DNA from: Aureimonas altamirensis
GTDB lineage: Bacteria; Pseudomonadota; Alphaproteobacteria; Rhizobiales; Rhizobiaceae
Direction: 5' to 3'
Assembly: GCF_023702225.1 (NCBI RefSeq)
Contig: NZ_JAMQCO010000008.1
Coordinates: forward strand, 221,653-285,652
DNA length: 64,000 bases
The notes below the pieces were generated by a model, which did not search any database, was not told the origin of the DNA, and worked only from the letters and a program-made list of their open reading frames with translations. This document shows positions 50,848 through 59,325 of this stretch, piece after piece. A program made the translations under genes and the position numbers. Each line of letters begins with the position of its first letter. The stretch's first letter is position 1.

Positions 50848-50977
50848 TGCGGCATGCGTTCCCGGCTGTTGGAGCGTTACGTTCCCGACTATCGATCTCT
50901 AAACGGCGCGGACGCAAAAAAGTGCCGGCCGCGTGAGACTTTTTTGTCGCACCGCAATTTGACGCGTGAAAATTATA

Positions 50978-50987
50978 TTGATATCAA
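50978..50987. promoter_or_regulatory. Palindrome before the VOC gene
   Basis: TTGATATCAA is a perfect 10-bp palindrome within a short AT-rich patch 27 bp upstream of the GTG start. A candidate operator or part of the promoter; nothing more can be said. Confidence 0.3.
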
Positions 50988-51013
50988 CGTAAATTCCAAC
51001 GGAGGGAACTGCC

Positions 51014-51430
51014 GTGAGTCGCATGATATTCGTCAACCTTCCGGTCCTTGATCTGGCCCGGTCAATGACCTTCCATGAGGCGCTCGGTGCCCGCAACGAG
51101 CCGCGCTTCACCGACCAGTCCGCTGCCATGATGGTCATCTCGGATACGATTTCGATCATGCTGCTGACACATGACCGGTTTCGGGATTTCACGCCGAAGG
51201 CGATCGCGGATGCCCATGCCGTCAGCGAGGTGCTTCTGGCACTGTCCGCCGACAGCCGCGCCCAGGTCGACGAGACGATCGACAAGGCTGTCGAAGCAGG
51301 CGGCAGGGCCGACCCATGTCCCACCCAGGATTACGGCTTCATGTATGGCCGATCCTACGAAGACCTCGACGGGCATATCTTCGAAGTCGTGTGGATGGAC
51401 ATGTCGGCGATGGATCGGGAAGACTCCTGA
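51014..51430 (+). CDS. VOC-superfamily (glyoxalase/bleomycin-resistance-like) protein
   Basis: Small cytoplasmic metal-binding-fold protein, 138 residues, PhnB/YaeR-like VOC type. It starts MIFVNLPVLDLARSMTFHEALGA and ends with YEDLDGHIFEVVWMDM, whose last Glu is a usual metal ligand. The start is a GTG with a good ribosome site (GGAGGG 7-8 bases upstream). A perfect palindrome TTGATATCAA (50978-50987) lies 27 bp before it. Function not defined; such proteins are usually called dioxygenase/lactoylglutathione lyase-like without proof. Confidence 0.85.
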   Translation: MSRMIFVNLPVLDLARSMTFHEALGARNEPRFTDQSAAMMVISDTISIMLLTHDRFRDFTPKAIADAHAVSEVLLALSADSRAQVDETIDKAVEAGGRADPCPTQDYGFMYGRSYEDLDGHIFEVVWMDMSAMDREDS

Positions 51431-51561
51431 AGCCTTCGCAAACGGGCAAGACAACGACGCAAACCGTCAATCGACGGGGGAAAAGGCCGCTAACCTTTCA
51501 GCACCATACGCCTTCAGATCCATTGCCTCTGCGCCGTGGCGCACAGAAGAAGGAAGCGCGA

Positions 51562-52500
51562 ATGATGCGGCTGACACCTGCCATCCTTGCTACCATGTCC
51601 ATCCTGACCATACCGGCTGCCGCCGCCGATGGCGCGGCATGCGCGACACCGAAATTCTCCGATGTCGGCTGGACGGACATCACCGCCACCACGGCGGTCG
51701 CCAACGAACTCCTGACGGCGCTGGGCTACAGTCCGGAAGTGTCGGTGCTGTCGGTGGCGATCACCTTTCGGGCGCTCGACCAGGGCGACACCGACATATT
51801 CCTGGGCAACTGGATGCCCCTGCAGGAGCCGATCGCGACGCCGCTCATCGAATCGGGGGCCATCGAGGTCGCCGCCGTCAACCTGACGGGTGCGCGCATC
51901 GGCTTTGCCGTCCCGCAGTCCACCTACGATGCCGGGCTGAAGACATATTCCGACATCGCCGGTTTCAAGGACCGGCTGGAAGGACAGATCTACGGCATCG
52001 AGGCCGGCAGCAGCGCCAATGAGACCATCCAGAAGATGATTACCGACAATACGTTCGCCCTCAAGGACTTCACCCTGGTGGAATCCAGCGAGCAGGCCAT
52101 GTTGGCGCAGGTATCCTCGCGGATGCGCCAGGACGGCGACGTCCTGTTCTTCGGCTGGCAGCCGCACCCGATGAACCTCAATCACGACATCGCCTACCTG
52201 GAAGGCGGCAACGACGTTTTCGGCCCGAATGACGGCGGCGCCACCGTGCAGACCGTGACCCGCAAGGGCCTCTCCGCCGATTGCCCGAACCTTGGCGTCT
52301 TGTTGTCCAACCTCGTCTTCGACGTCGCGATGGAAGACCGCCTGATGAGCGACATCATCGACAAGGGCATGCAGCCGGATGCCGCCGCCGTGGCCTGGAT
52401 GAAGGAAAACCCCGAGATGCTGGCGCGCTGGCTCGACGGCGTGACCACGCTGGAGGGGCAACCGGGCCTGGCGGCCGTAGAGGCCAGCCTCGGCGGCTGA
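51562..52500 (+). CDS. caiX: Carnitine/choline-type ABC substrate-binding protein
   Basis: Periplasmic quaternary-amine receptor of the OpuAC/ChoX family, 312 residues, signal peptide 1-22 (cleaved near PAAAADG). Landmarks are SDVGWTDITATTAVANELLTALGY, LGNWMPLQEP (Trp of the aromatic box) and FFGWQPHPMN. By sequence alone choline, betaine or carnitine are all possible. It sits beside the carnitine-degradation genes and a GlxA-type regulator, as caiX does in Pseudomonas aeruginosa, so carnitine is preferred. No permease or ATPase is encoded nearby. AGGAAG precedes the ATG. Confidence 0.82.
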   Translation: MMRLTPAILATMSILTIPAAAADGAACATPKFSDVGWTDITATTAVANELLTALGYSPEVSVLSVAITFRALDQGDTDIFLGNWMPLQEPIATPLIESGAIEVAAVNLTGARIGFAVPQSTYDAGLKTYSDIAGFKDRLEGQIYGIEAGSSANETIQKMITDNTFALKDFTLVESSEQAMLAQVSSRMRQDGDVLFFGWQPHPMNLNHDIAYLEGGNDVFGPNDGGATVQTVTRKGLSADCPNLGVLLSNLVFDVAMEDRLMSDIIDKGMQPDAAAVAWMKENPEMLARWLDGVTTLEGQPGLAAVEASLGG

Positions 52501-53466
52501 TCAGCCACGCGCCCTCCGCGCGGTGGAGGGCGCATGGCCGTAATGGCGGCGGAAGGCACGTGACAGCGCCGAAATGGACGAGAAGCCGCTACGCTCGGCG
52601 ATCTCGGCCATCGACAGGTTGGTATCCACCACCAGCCGGCGTGCCTGCGCGATCCGCAGTTTCAGGAAATAGGCGGCGGGCGAAACTTCGACCATGCGCC
52701 GGAACAGAAGCTCCAGGTTGCGCGTGGAAAGGCCGACGCGCAGCGCGATGGCCGCTATCGTCAACGGCCGGTCCAGATGGGTTTCCATGATGCGGATCGC
52801 CTCGGCGACGCGCGGCTCGTGCCGCCGGATACGCCCGAGGGAAACGACCGGTTGGGTGTCGCCTCCCGCACGCATCTCCTCGTAGATATACAGGCTCGCC
52901 ACGTCGAGCGCGGCGGAATAGCCGTTGCGTGCGCGGATCAGCGTCAGCATCAGATCCAGGGCCGGCGTGGCCCCACCCGTCGTGTAGATGGGCCCGTCGC
53001 CGACGAAGCGGTCGGGCACCACCTCCACATGCGGAAACCGCACCGCGAAATCTTCCAGGTCTTCCCAATGGGTCGTGGCGCGCCGCCCGTCCAGCAGGCC
53101 GGCCAGCGCCAGCACCCAGGCGCCGGCTTCGACGCCGAATACCATGTCGGCGCGCCGAACGCCCTTTCGAACCGCCATCAGCGTTTCGGACGTCGCCTGC
53201 CGCTCCGCTCCGAAGGCTGCGACGAGAACCAGCAACGAACTGCACGTTTCGGCATCGAAGCGGCCGTCGACGGCCACCGCTACGCCGCAACTGGCCGCAG
53301 CCGCTTCCCCGTCCATGGACAACAGCCGCCAGCGATAGGCCTGCCGCCCCAGAACGCGGTTCGCGCCCCGCAGCGGATCAAGCGCGGCGGCGAGCGACAT
53401 GAGCGAAAAGCCCGGAAACAGCAGAAGGGAAACGTCCAGGGTATCGTCGGTCTCGGTGAAGATCAT
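52501..53466 (-). CDS. cdhR: GlxA/AraC-family regulator, probable carnitine-responsive activator
   Basis: Transcription factor of 321 residues with an N-terminal DJ-1/PfpI-like amidotransferase domain (~7-185, with SLLLFPGFSLMSLAAALDPLR) and a C-terminal AraC helix-turn-helix (~225-320, GLSTRNLELLFRRMVEVSP and SMAEIAERSGFSSISALSRAFRRHYG). This architecture is that of CdhR and GbdR, which respond to carnitine and glycine betaine. The ATG at 53466 is preferred; an upstream start would add 21 poor residues. It is divergent from the BKACE gene (99 bp) and its stop touches that of caiX. Confidence 0.87.
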   Translation of the reverse strand: MIFTETDDTLDVSLLLFPGFSLMSLAAALDPLRGANRVLGRQAYRWRLLSMDGEAAAASCGVAVAVDGRFDAETCSSLLVLVAAFGAERQATSETLMAVRKGVRRADMVFGVEAGAWVLALAGLLDGRRATTHWEDLEDFAVRFPHVEVVPDRFVGDGPIYTTGGATPALDLMLTLIRARNGYSAALDVASLYIYEEMRAGGDTQPVVSLGRIRRHEPRVAEAIRIMETHLDRPLTIAAIALRVGLSTRNLELLFRRMVEVSPAAYFLKLRIAQARRLVVDTNLSMAEIAERSGFSSISALSRAFRRHYGHAPSTARRARG

Positions 53467-53565
53467 CGCATCGCATAATGTCAAACGGGTTTCGCAAGCA
53501 GTGTGATGCGCCGTTGCCGTCTCGTCCACCCTTCCGGCACGTCAAACGAAACGGAAGGTCCGACA

Positions 53566-54480
53566 ATGCCGCTTTCCATGAACCGCGACGTCTTCATCAC
53601 CTGCGCGGTGACGGGCTCCGGCGACACGGCGGGGCGCTCGCCGCATGTCCCCGTGACGCCGGCCGAAATCGCCGCTTCGGCCATCGATGCGGCCAAAGCG
53701 GGCGCGGCCATCGTGCATTGCCACGTCCGCGATCCGGATACGGGCAGGCCGGCCCGTGACCTGGCGCTCTACCGCGAGGTCACTGAGCGGATCCGTGAAG
53801 CGGATGTGGACGTCGTGCTGAACCTGACGGCGGGCATGGGCGGCGACCTCGTCTTCGGCAGTGTCGAACGCCCCCTCCCCGTGAACGACGCGGATACGGA
53901 CATGGCCGGAGCCTCGGAAAGGCTCGCCCATATCGTCGAATGCCGGCCGGAGATCTGCACGCTGGATTGCGGCACCATGAACTTCAACCTCGGCGATTAT
54001 GTCATGGTCAACACGCCGGGCACGCTGCGCGAGATGGCGCGGCAGATCACCGCGCTGGGCGTGCGCCCCGAGATCGAGGCCTTCGATACCGGCCACCTAT
54101 GGTTCGCGCGGCAACTGGTGGAAGAGGGCCTGATCGAAGACCCGGTTCTGGTTCAGTTGTGCATGGGCATTCCGTGGGGTGCGCCCGACGACCTCAACAC
54201 CTATCTGGCGATGGTGAACAATCTGCCGGCCGGCTGGACTTTTTCAGCCTTCGCCATCGGCCGCAATGCCATGGCCTGGCCGGCCGCCGCCGTGCTTGCC
54301 GGCGGCAATGTGCGTGTCGGGCTGGAAGACAATCTTCGCCTCGGCAAGGACCGGTTCGCCACCAACGCCGAACTTGTGGACAGTGCGGTGCGCTTGGTAG
54401 AGGCGATGGGCGCCCGCATCGTGGGGCCGCAAGCCGTGCGCGACAAGCTGAAGCTCACCAGGCGCGGGGTTGCGCGATGA
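53566..54480 (+). CDS. cdhC: 3-dehydrocarnitine cleavage enzyme (BKACE / DUF849)
   Basis: Zinc-dependent beta-keto acid cleavage enzyme of 304 residues. It combines 3-dehydrocarnitine with acetyl-CoA to give betainyl-CoA and acetoacetate. Zinc ligands lie in VHCHVRDPDTG. The NLTAGMGG and TLDCGTMNF segments are typical of the family. GGAAGG is 8 bases before the ATG at 53566. It overlaps the dehydrogenase-thioesterase gene by 4 bp, and both products act in sequence. Other BKACE members use different keto acids; the fusion partner identifies this one. Confidence 0.92.
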   Translation: MPLSMNRDVFITCAVTGSGDTAGRSPHVPVTPAEIAASAIDAAKAGAAIVHCHVRDPDTGRPARDLALYREVTERIREADVDVVLNLTAGMGGDLVFGSVERPLPVNDADTDMAGASERLAHIVECRPEICTLDCGTMNFNLGDYVMVNTPGTLREMARQITALGVRPEIEAFDTGHLWFARQLVEEGLIEDPVLVQLCMGIPWGAPDDLNTYLAMVNNLPAGWTFSAFAIGRNAMAWPAAAVLAGGNVRVGLEDNLRLGKDRFATNAELVDSAVRLVEAMGARIVGPQAVRDKLKLTRRGVAR

Positions 54481-55964
54481 CCGGCCCGAGGATCGGCCGC
54501 GCGGCCTGTGTGGGCGGAGGCGTCATCGGCGGCGGCTGGATCGCCCGCTTCCTGCTGGCCGGCATCGACGTGGATGTCTTCGACCCGCACCCGGACGCAC
54601 AGCGCATCGTCGGCGAGGTCGTCGCCAATGCCGAACGTGCCTATGCCATGCTGACTCACGCGCCGCTGCCGCCGCGAGGCCGCCTTGCCTTCCATGCCAG
54701 CCTTGCCGAGGCGGTGGCGCATGCGGACTGGATCCAGGAAAGCGTTCCCGAACGGCTGGACCTCAAGCGCGGCGTCCTGGCAGAGATCGATGCCGCCGCC
54801 CGCCCCGCCGCGATGATCGGATCGTCCACCTCGGGCCTTTTGCCCACCGACCTGCAAGGCGGGATGGCGCATCCGGAGCGCCTCTTCGTCGCCCATCCCT
54901 ACAACCCCGTCTATCTGCTGCCGCTGGTGGAACTGGTGGGCGGGCGGCAGACCGACAAGGCCGTCATCGGCAAGGCTCAGGCTGCCCTGCCGACCATCGG
55001 GATGAAGGGCGTCGTCATCGACCGGGAGATCGAGGCCTTCGTCGGCGACCGGCTTTTGGAAGCCCTGTGGCGTGAGGCGCTGTGGCTGGTGAAGGACGAC
55101 GTCTGCGACGTCGAGACGCTGGACGATGTGATCCGCTATTCCTTCGGCCTGCGCTGGGCGCAGATGGGCCTGTTTCAGACCTATCGCATTGCCGGGGGCG
55201 AAGCCGGGATGCGGCACTTCCTCCAGCAGTTCGGACCTTGCCTCGCCTGGCCGTGGACGAAGCTGACCGACGTGCCCCGGATGGACGATGCGCTCGTCGA
55301 CAAGATTGCCGCCCAGTCGGACGCGCAGGCGGACGGGCTTTCGATCCGCGAGCTGGAGCGCCTGCGCGACGAAAACCTGGTCGGCATCCTGCAGTCCCTG
55401 AAAACCGGCGACGGCGGCAAGGGCTGGGGTGCGGGCAGGCTGCTGGCCGAGTTCGAGAACGCCTTGCAGGATCGCGCGGTGCCCGTGCCCGACGACGGCG
55501 GGCCTCTGAAGCTCCTGACGGCGACGGTCAGCCCGGGCTGGATCGACTATAACGGCCACATGACGGAGTACCGCTACCTCCAGCTCTTCGGAGAGGCGAC
55601 GGACGCCTTCCTGCGGATGATCGGCGTCGATTCGGCCTATGTCGCGGGCGGAAGCAGCTATTACACGGTCGAGAGCCACCTGCGCCATCTGGCTCAGGCC
55701 CGCGCCGGCCAACGCCTCGACGTCGTGACGGTCCTTGTGGGCCATGACGCAAAGCGGCTGCACCTCGCACATGCGGTGACCGACGAGGCGGGAACGACAT
55801 TGGCGACGGCGGAGCATCTGTTGCTGCATGTCACGGGCGAACGCGCCGCACCGGCGCCCCTGGCCGTCGCGGCGGCGCTGGATCGCGAGGCCGGGCGGGC
55901 CGCCCGTTTGCCGCGCCCGGACTTCATCGGCCGGGCCATCGCCATGCCGCCGGCCGGGCCATGA
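54477..55964 (+). CDS. lcdH: L-carnitine dehydrogenase fused to betainyl-CoA thioesterase
   Basis: Bifunctional protein of 495 residues. The first part (~1-325) is a 3-hydroxyacyl-CoA-dehydrogenase-like carnitine 3-dehydrogenase: the NAD motif is GGGVIGGGW (~13-21), and VAHPYNPVYLLPLVELVGG carries the catalytic His. The second part (~345-480) is a hotdog thioesterase (PGWIDYNGHMTEYRY), matching CdhB that frees glycine betaine from betainyl-CoA. In Pseudomonas these are separate genes, cdhA and cdhB; the fused form is known from Rhizobiales and relatives. The stop directly abuts the hutC stop. Confidence 0.92.
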   Translation: MTGPRIGRAACVGGGVIGGGWIARFLLAGIDVDVFDPHPDAQRIVGEVVANAERAYAMLTHAPLPPRGRLAFHASLAEAVAHADWIQESVPERLDLKRGVLAEIDAAARPAAMIGSSTSGLLPTDLQGGMAHPERLFVAHPYNPVYLLPLVELVGGRQTDKAVIGKAQAALPTIGMKGVVIDREIEAFVGDRLLEALWREALWLVKDDVCDVETLDDVIRYSFGLRWAQMGLFQTYRIAGGEAGMRHFLQQFGPCLAWPWTKLTDVPRMDDALVDKIAAQSDAQADGLSIRELERLRDENLVGILQSLKTGDGGKGWGAGRLLAEFENALQDRAVPVPDDGGPLKLLTATVSPGWIDYNGHMTEYRYLQLFGEATDAFLRMIGVDSAYVAGGSSYYTVESHLRHLAQARAGQRLDVVTVLVGHDAKRLHLAHAVTDEAGTTLATAEHLLLHVTGERAAPAPLAVAAALDREAGRAARLPRPDFIGRAIAMPPAGP

Positions 55965-56660
55965 TCAGATGATGGTGCGCAGCCGATGGGTTTGCGGATG
56001 CACCATCCGCACATGGGTGATGGGCCGCGTCAGGATGAAGGTCAGCCGCTCGGCCACGAAGACCGGCTGGCCGGCCGGCAGGCCCAGATGGCGCGCCTCC
56101 GCTTGCGTCGCGGCCGCCGCCAGGAAGCTGAGCTCCGCGTAGGAAAAGGGCGCGTTGTTGACCAGCCATTCATTGGGGCCGACGGCGCTGAAGGGTTCGT
56201 CCCGGGCGGTCGGAACCGCGTCGAGGCTGATGAGCCTGTCCTCGTATTGATAGGGCCTGCCGTCCGCACGATGCAGGCAGGCGATGGCCAGAACGGGTCG
56301 CCCGACGGCCATGCCCAACCGGCGCGCATCGCCCGGGTCGGCTGGGCGCTCGGTCCGCGCCAGCAGCGCATAATCATAGGCTTGGCCGAGCGCCGCGATT
56401 TCCTCGCCCACGATGGGAATCGACAGCCGGGCCTGCCGGACGGGGTTGAGCGCTACGCGCGTGCCGGCCTTGCGCTTACGCTCCAGAAGGCCGGTGCGCG
56501 CCAGTTCCTGCAGGGCACGATTGACGGTGGCCCGCGCCGCGCCGAACTCGTCCGCCAACGCCGCCTCGCCGGGGATGAGCGTGCCCGGCGGCCAGACCTT
56601 GTCGCCGATGCGCCGGGCGATCTCGTCCTTGATGGTGCGAAAGGATGCCCGCTCGTTCAT
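55965..56660 (-). CDS. hutC: Histidine-utilization repressor, GntR/HutC family
   Basis: Repressor of hut genes, released by urocanate, 231 residues. N-terminal GntR winged helix (~1-75, with DEFGAARATVNRALQELARTGLLERKRKAGTRV) and C-terminal UTRA ligand domain (~90-225). NEWLVNNAPFSYAEL is typical of HutC. The ATG at 56660 overlaps the hutF stop; upstream in-frame residues are hutF shadow. Its likely operator, TTATGT-CTAT-ACATAA, lies in the hutF-hutI gap. Confidence 0.94.
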   Translation of the reverse strand: MNERASFRTIKDEIARRIGDKVWPPGTLIPGEAALADEFGAARATVNRALQELARTGLLERKRKAGTRVALNPVRQARLSIPIVGEEIAALGQAYDYALLARTERPADPGDARRLGMAVGRPVLAIACLHRADGRPYQYEDRLISLDAVPTARDEPFSAVGPNEWLVNNAPFSYAELSFLAAAATQAEARHLGLPAGQPVFVAERLTFILTRPITHVRMVHPQTHRLRTII

Positions 56661-58018
56661 GAAAGGCGCATCAGCCGGGACAGCGTCCTGGCGTAGCGTG
56701 CCTCGATGGCCGCGCGCGCCACATGCCGCCCGGCCTGCACCCGGTGCCGCCCGGCCGACCACACATCCGTCACCGCGCGCGAATCCGCAGTAAAGACAAA
56801 TCCGTCGATCAGCCCGTCGCCCCTGCCGGAGCCGGACAGGGCGCCGGCATCCAGCGCGACAAGATCCGCCCACCTTCCGGGCTCTATGGCTCCGCTGTCT
56901 CGCCCGAGGGCCCGCGCCCCGCCCGCCAGGGCGTTACCGTACAGGCGGCGGCCGACGGACCCGCCGGGCTCCGCAAGCACGGCGCGCCCCCGATGCTTCA
57001 GCCTCTGGGAATATTCGAACTGGCGCAATTCCTCTCCCGTCGAAATGCGGATATTGGAATCGGAGCCTATGCCGAAATGCCCGCCGGCCGAAAGATAGTC
57101 GACGCCGTTGAAGATGCCGTCGCCCAGATTGGCCTCGGTGACGGGGCACAGTCCGGCAACGGCGCCGCTGCGCGCCAGCCGGTCCGTTTCGCCTTCGGTC
57201 ATGTGGGTGGCATGGATGAGGCACCAGCGCGCATCCACGTCATGATTGTCGAACAGCCACTCCACCGGACGCCGGCCCGTGGCCGCCACCACCTCGTCGA
57301 TCTCCAGTTCCTGCTCGGCGATATGCATGTGAAGTGGCGCGGATGGCCGCAGCGCCACCACTTCGGCAAGGCTTTCCGCCGAGACCGCACGCAAGGAATG
57401 GGGCGCGATGCCGAGCGCCGTATCGCCCGGCAGGCGTGAGAGTGCAGTTTCGGCATCCGAGACGAGCCGAAGGAAGGAATCGGTATCGTTGAAGAAGCGC
57501 TGCTGGCCGCCGGCCAGGGGGCGGCCATCGAGGCCGCCCTGCTGATACATAACGGGCAGAAGGGTGAGGCCGATGCCGCTATCGCCCGCCGCGGCGACGA
57601 TCCGTTCCGATAGCTCGGCCGGATTTTCGTATGGCACGCCGCCCGGCGCGCGATGCAGGTAATGGAACTCGGCCACGGCGGCAAAGCCGGCCTCCTGCAT
57701 CTCCATGAAGGCGAACGCCGCGATCGCCTCGATCTCGTCGGGCGTCAGCACGTCGAGAAAGCGATACATCAGCTCGCGCCAGGTCCAGAAGCTGTCGCGC
57801 CCTTCTGGCCCCCGCCATTCGGTAAGACCCGCCATGGCGCGCTGAAACGTATGGCTGTGCAGGTTGGACAAGGCCGGCAGCAAGACCGGAACAGCCATGT
57901 CGAAAGCATGGTCCTTAGCCGGCTCCACGGTTTCGATCCTACCGTCGCCGCCGACGGAAACGACGATCTCGTCGCGCCAGCCATCCGGTGTAAGTGCCGT
58001 CGCGGCCTTGATACGCAT
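56657..58018 (-). CDS. hutF: Formimidoylglutamate deiminase
   Basis: Amidohydrolase-superfamily zinc enzyme of 453 residues, converting N-formimidoyl-L-glutamate to N-formyl-L-glutamate. Metal ligands appear in SNLHSHTFQRAMAG and MHIAEQELE, and the late Asp in GIGSDSNIRIS. Its presence means histidine breakdown here runs by the five-step route with HutG as deformylase. CGGAGG is 7 bases before the ATG at 58018. It shares an operon with hutC and is divergent from hutI. Confidence 0.95.
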   Translation of the reverse strand: MRIKAATALTPDGWRDEIVVSVGGDGRIETVEPAKDHAFDMAVPVLLPALSNLHSHTFQRAMAGLTEWRGPEGRDSFWTWRELMYRFLDVLTPDEIEAIAAFAFMEMQEAGFAAVAEFHYLHRAPGGVPYENPAELSERIVAAAGDSGIGLTLLPVMYQQGGLDGRPLAGGQQRFFNDTDSFLRLVSDAETALSRLPGDTALGIAPHSLRAVSAESLAEVVALRPSAPLHMHIAEQELEIDEVVAATGRRPVEWLFDNHDVDARWCLIHATHMTEGETDRLARSGAVAGLCPVTEANLGDGIFNGVDYLSAGGHFGIGSDSNIRISTGEELRQFEYSQRLKHRGRAVLAEPGGSVGRRLYGNALAGGARALGRDSGAIEPGRWADLVALDAGALSGSGRGDGLIDGFVFTADSRAVTDVWSAGRHRVQAGRHVARAAIEARYARTLSRLMRLS

Positions 58019-58064
58019 GCTGCTGCCTCCGTCGCCTTGCGCCCGATTATGCCCGATTGACTTT

Positions 58065-58080
58065 TTATGTCTATACATAA
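58065..58080. promoter_or_regulatory. HutC operator between hutF and hutI
   Basis: TTATGT-CTAT-ACATAA has perfect 6-bp arms and contains TGTCTATACA, the core seen at HutC-regulated promoters. It lies 47 bp before hutF and 40 bp before hutI, so one dimer could repress both directions. Confidence 0.8.
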
Positions 58081-58085
58081 TAGCG

Positions 58086-58097
58086 TTTCACGTGAAA
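58086..58097. promoter_or_regulatory. 12-bp perfect palindrome TTTCACGTGAAA before hutI
   Basis: TTTCACGTGAAA lies 5 bp downstream of the HutC-like operator and 22 bp before the hutI ATG. It is perfectly symmetrical, so it is probably a second protein-binding site, though it does not resemble the HutC core. No regulator is proposed with confidence. Confidence 0.5.
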
Positions 58098-58119
58098 TGG
58101 AGCATCAGGGAGTTAAGCC

Positions 58120-59325
58120 ATGGCCGTGCGCCTTCTGACAGATCTCACGCTCTGTACCATGGCCGGGCCCGAGCCCTACGGAAGAGTGGCCGACGGCGCG
58201 CTTGCGCTGGAAGACGGCCGGATCGCCTATGCCGGCCCCATCAAAGCATTGCCCGATCGGTTTCGCGGTGTGGCGGCGGAAAGCCAGGAAGGACGGGTCG
58301 CGACACCGGCGCTGATCGATTGCCATACGCATCTGGTTTTCGGCGGCGACCGCGCCCGCGAGTTCGAGATGCGGCTGAATGGCAAGACCTATGAGGAGAT
58401 CGCCCGCGCCGGGGGCGGTATCGTATCCACGGTGACGGCAACCCGCGCGCTGGACGAAGCGGCACTTGCCAGGGCGACCGGGCCGCGTCTCGACGCCCTC
58501 TTGGCGGAGGGTGTCGGCACGGTCGAGATCAAGTCCGGCTATGGGCTGACGATCGAGTCGGAGCTCGCCATGCTGCGGGCCGCCCGGCGGCTCGGACGCG
58601 AGAAGAAGGTTCGGGTGCGGACGACCTGGCTTGCCGCGCACAGCCTGCCGCCGGAATACAAGGGGCGCGCCGACGACTATATCTCCGAAGTCGTCCTGCC
58701 CGGCATGGACGCCGGGGCCGCGGAAGGCCTGATCGATGCCGTCGACGCCTTCTGCGAAGGCATCGCCTTTTCCGTGGCCGAGGTTGCGCGCGTCTTCGAG
58801 CATGCGGGCAGGCTTGGCCTGCCGGTCAAGCTGCACGCGGAACAATTGTCCAATCTCGGTGGCGCGGCGATGGCAGCCGGCTTCGGCGCGCTGTCGGCCG
58901 ACCATCTCGAATATCTGGACGATTCGGGCGTCGCAGCCATGCGGCGGGCCGGCACCGTTGCCGTGATGCTGCCCGGTGCCTACTACACGCTGCGCGAAAC
59001 GCAGGCTCCTCCGGTTGCCGCCCTTCGGACCGCGGGCGTTCCGATGGCGCTGGCCACCGACTGCAACCCCGGCACATCGCCCCTCACCTCCCTGCTCATG
59101 GCCATGAACATGGGCGCCACCCTGTTCCGCATGACGCCCGAGGAAACGCTGGCAGGCGTCACGTGCCATGCCGCCAGGGCGTTGGGACTGGAGGGAGAGA
59201 TCGGCACCCTTCAGGCGGGCAGGCGCGCGGAGATCGCCATCTGGTCGATCGACCATCCCGCCGAACTTTCCTACCGCATCGGCTTCAACCCGCTCCACGC
59301 AATCATCCTCGGGTCTTCTTCATGA
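58120..59325 (+). CDS. hutI: Imidazolonepropionase
   Basis: Metal-dependent amidohydrolase of 401 residues that opens imidazolone-5-propionate to formimidoylglutamate. Metal ligands are in [12 protein letters not shown] and the His of [10 protein letters not shown]; late Asp in [15 protein letters not shown] lies 8-10 bases before the ATG. First gene of the hutI-hutH-hutG-hutU operon, with its stop overlapping the hutH start. Confidence 0.96.
   Translation: MAVRLLTDLTLCTMAGPEPYGRVADGALALEDGRIAYAGPIKALPDRFRGVAAESQEGRVATPALIDCHTHLVFGGDRAREFEMRLNGKTYEEIARAGGGIVSTVTATRALDEAALARATGPRLDALLAEGVGTVEIKSGYGLTIESELAMLRAARRLGREKKVRVRTTWLAAHSLPPEYKGRADDYISEVVLPGMDAGAAEGLIDAVDAFCEGIAFSVAEVARVFEHAGRLGLPVKLHAEQLSNLGGAAMAAGFGALSADHLEYLDDSGVAAMRRAGTVAVMLPGAYYTLRETQAPPVAALRTAGVPMALATDCNPGTSPLTSLLMAMNMGATLFRMTPEETLAGVTCHAARALGLEGEIGTLQAGRRAEIAIWSIDHPAELSYRIGFNPLHAIILGSSS

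Noticed and set aside
55965..56873. A longer HutC beginning at 56873
   Set aside because: The extra N-terminus is read from hutF in another frame; the ATG at 56660 overlapping the hutF stop gives the normal HutC start.
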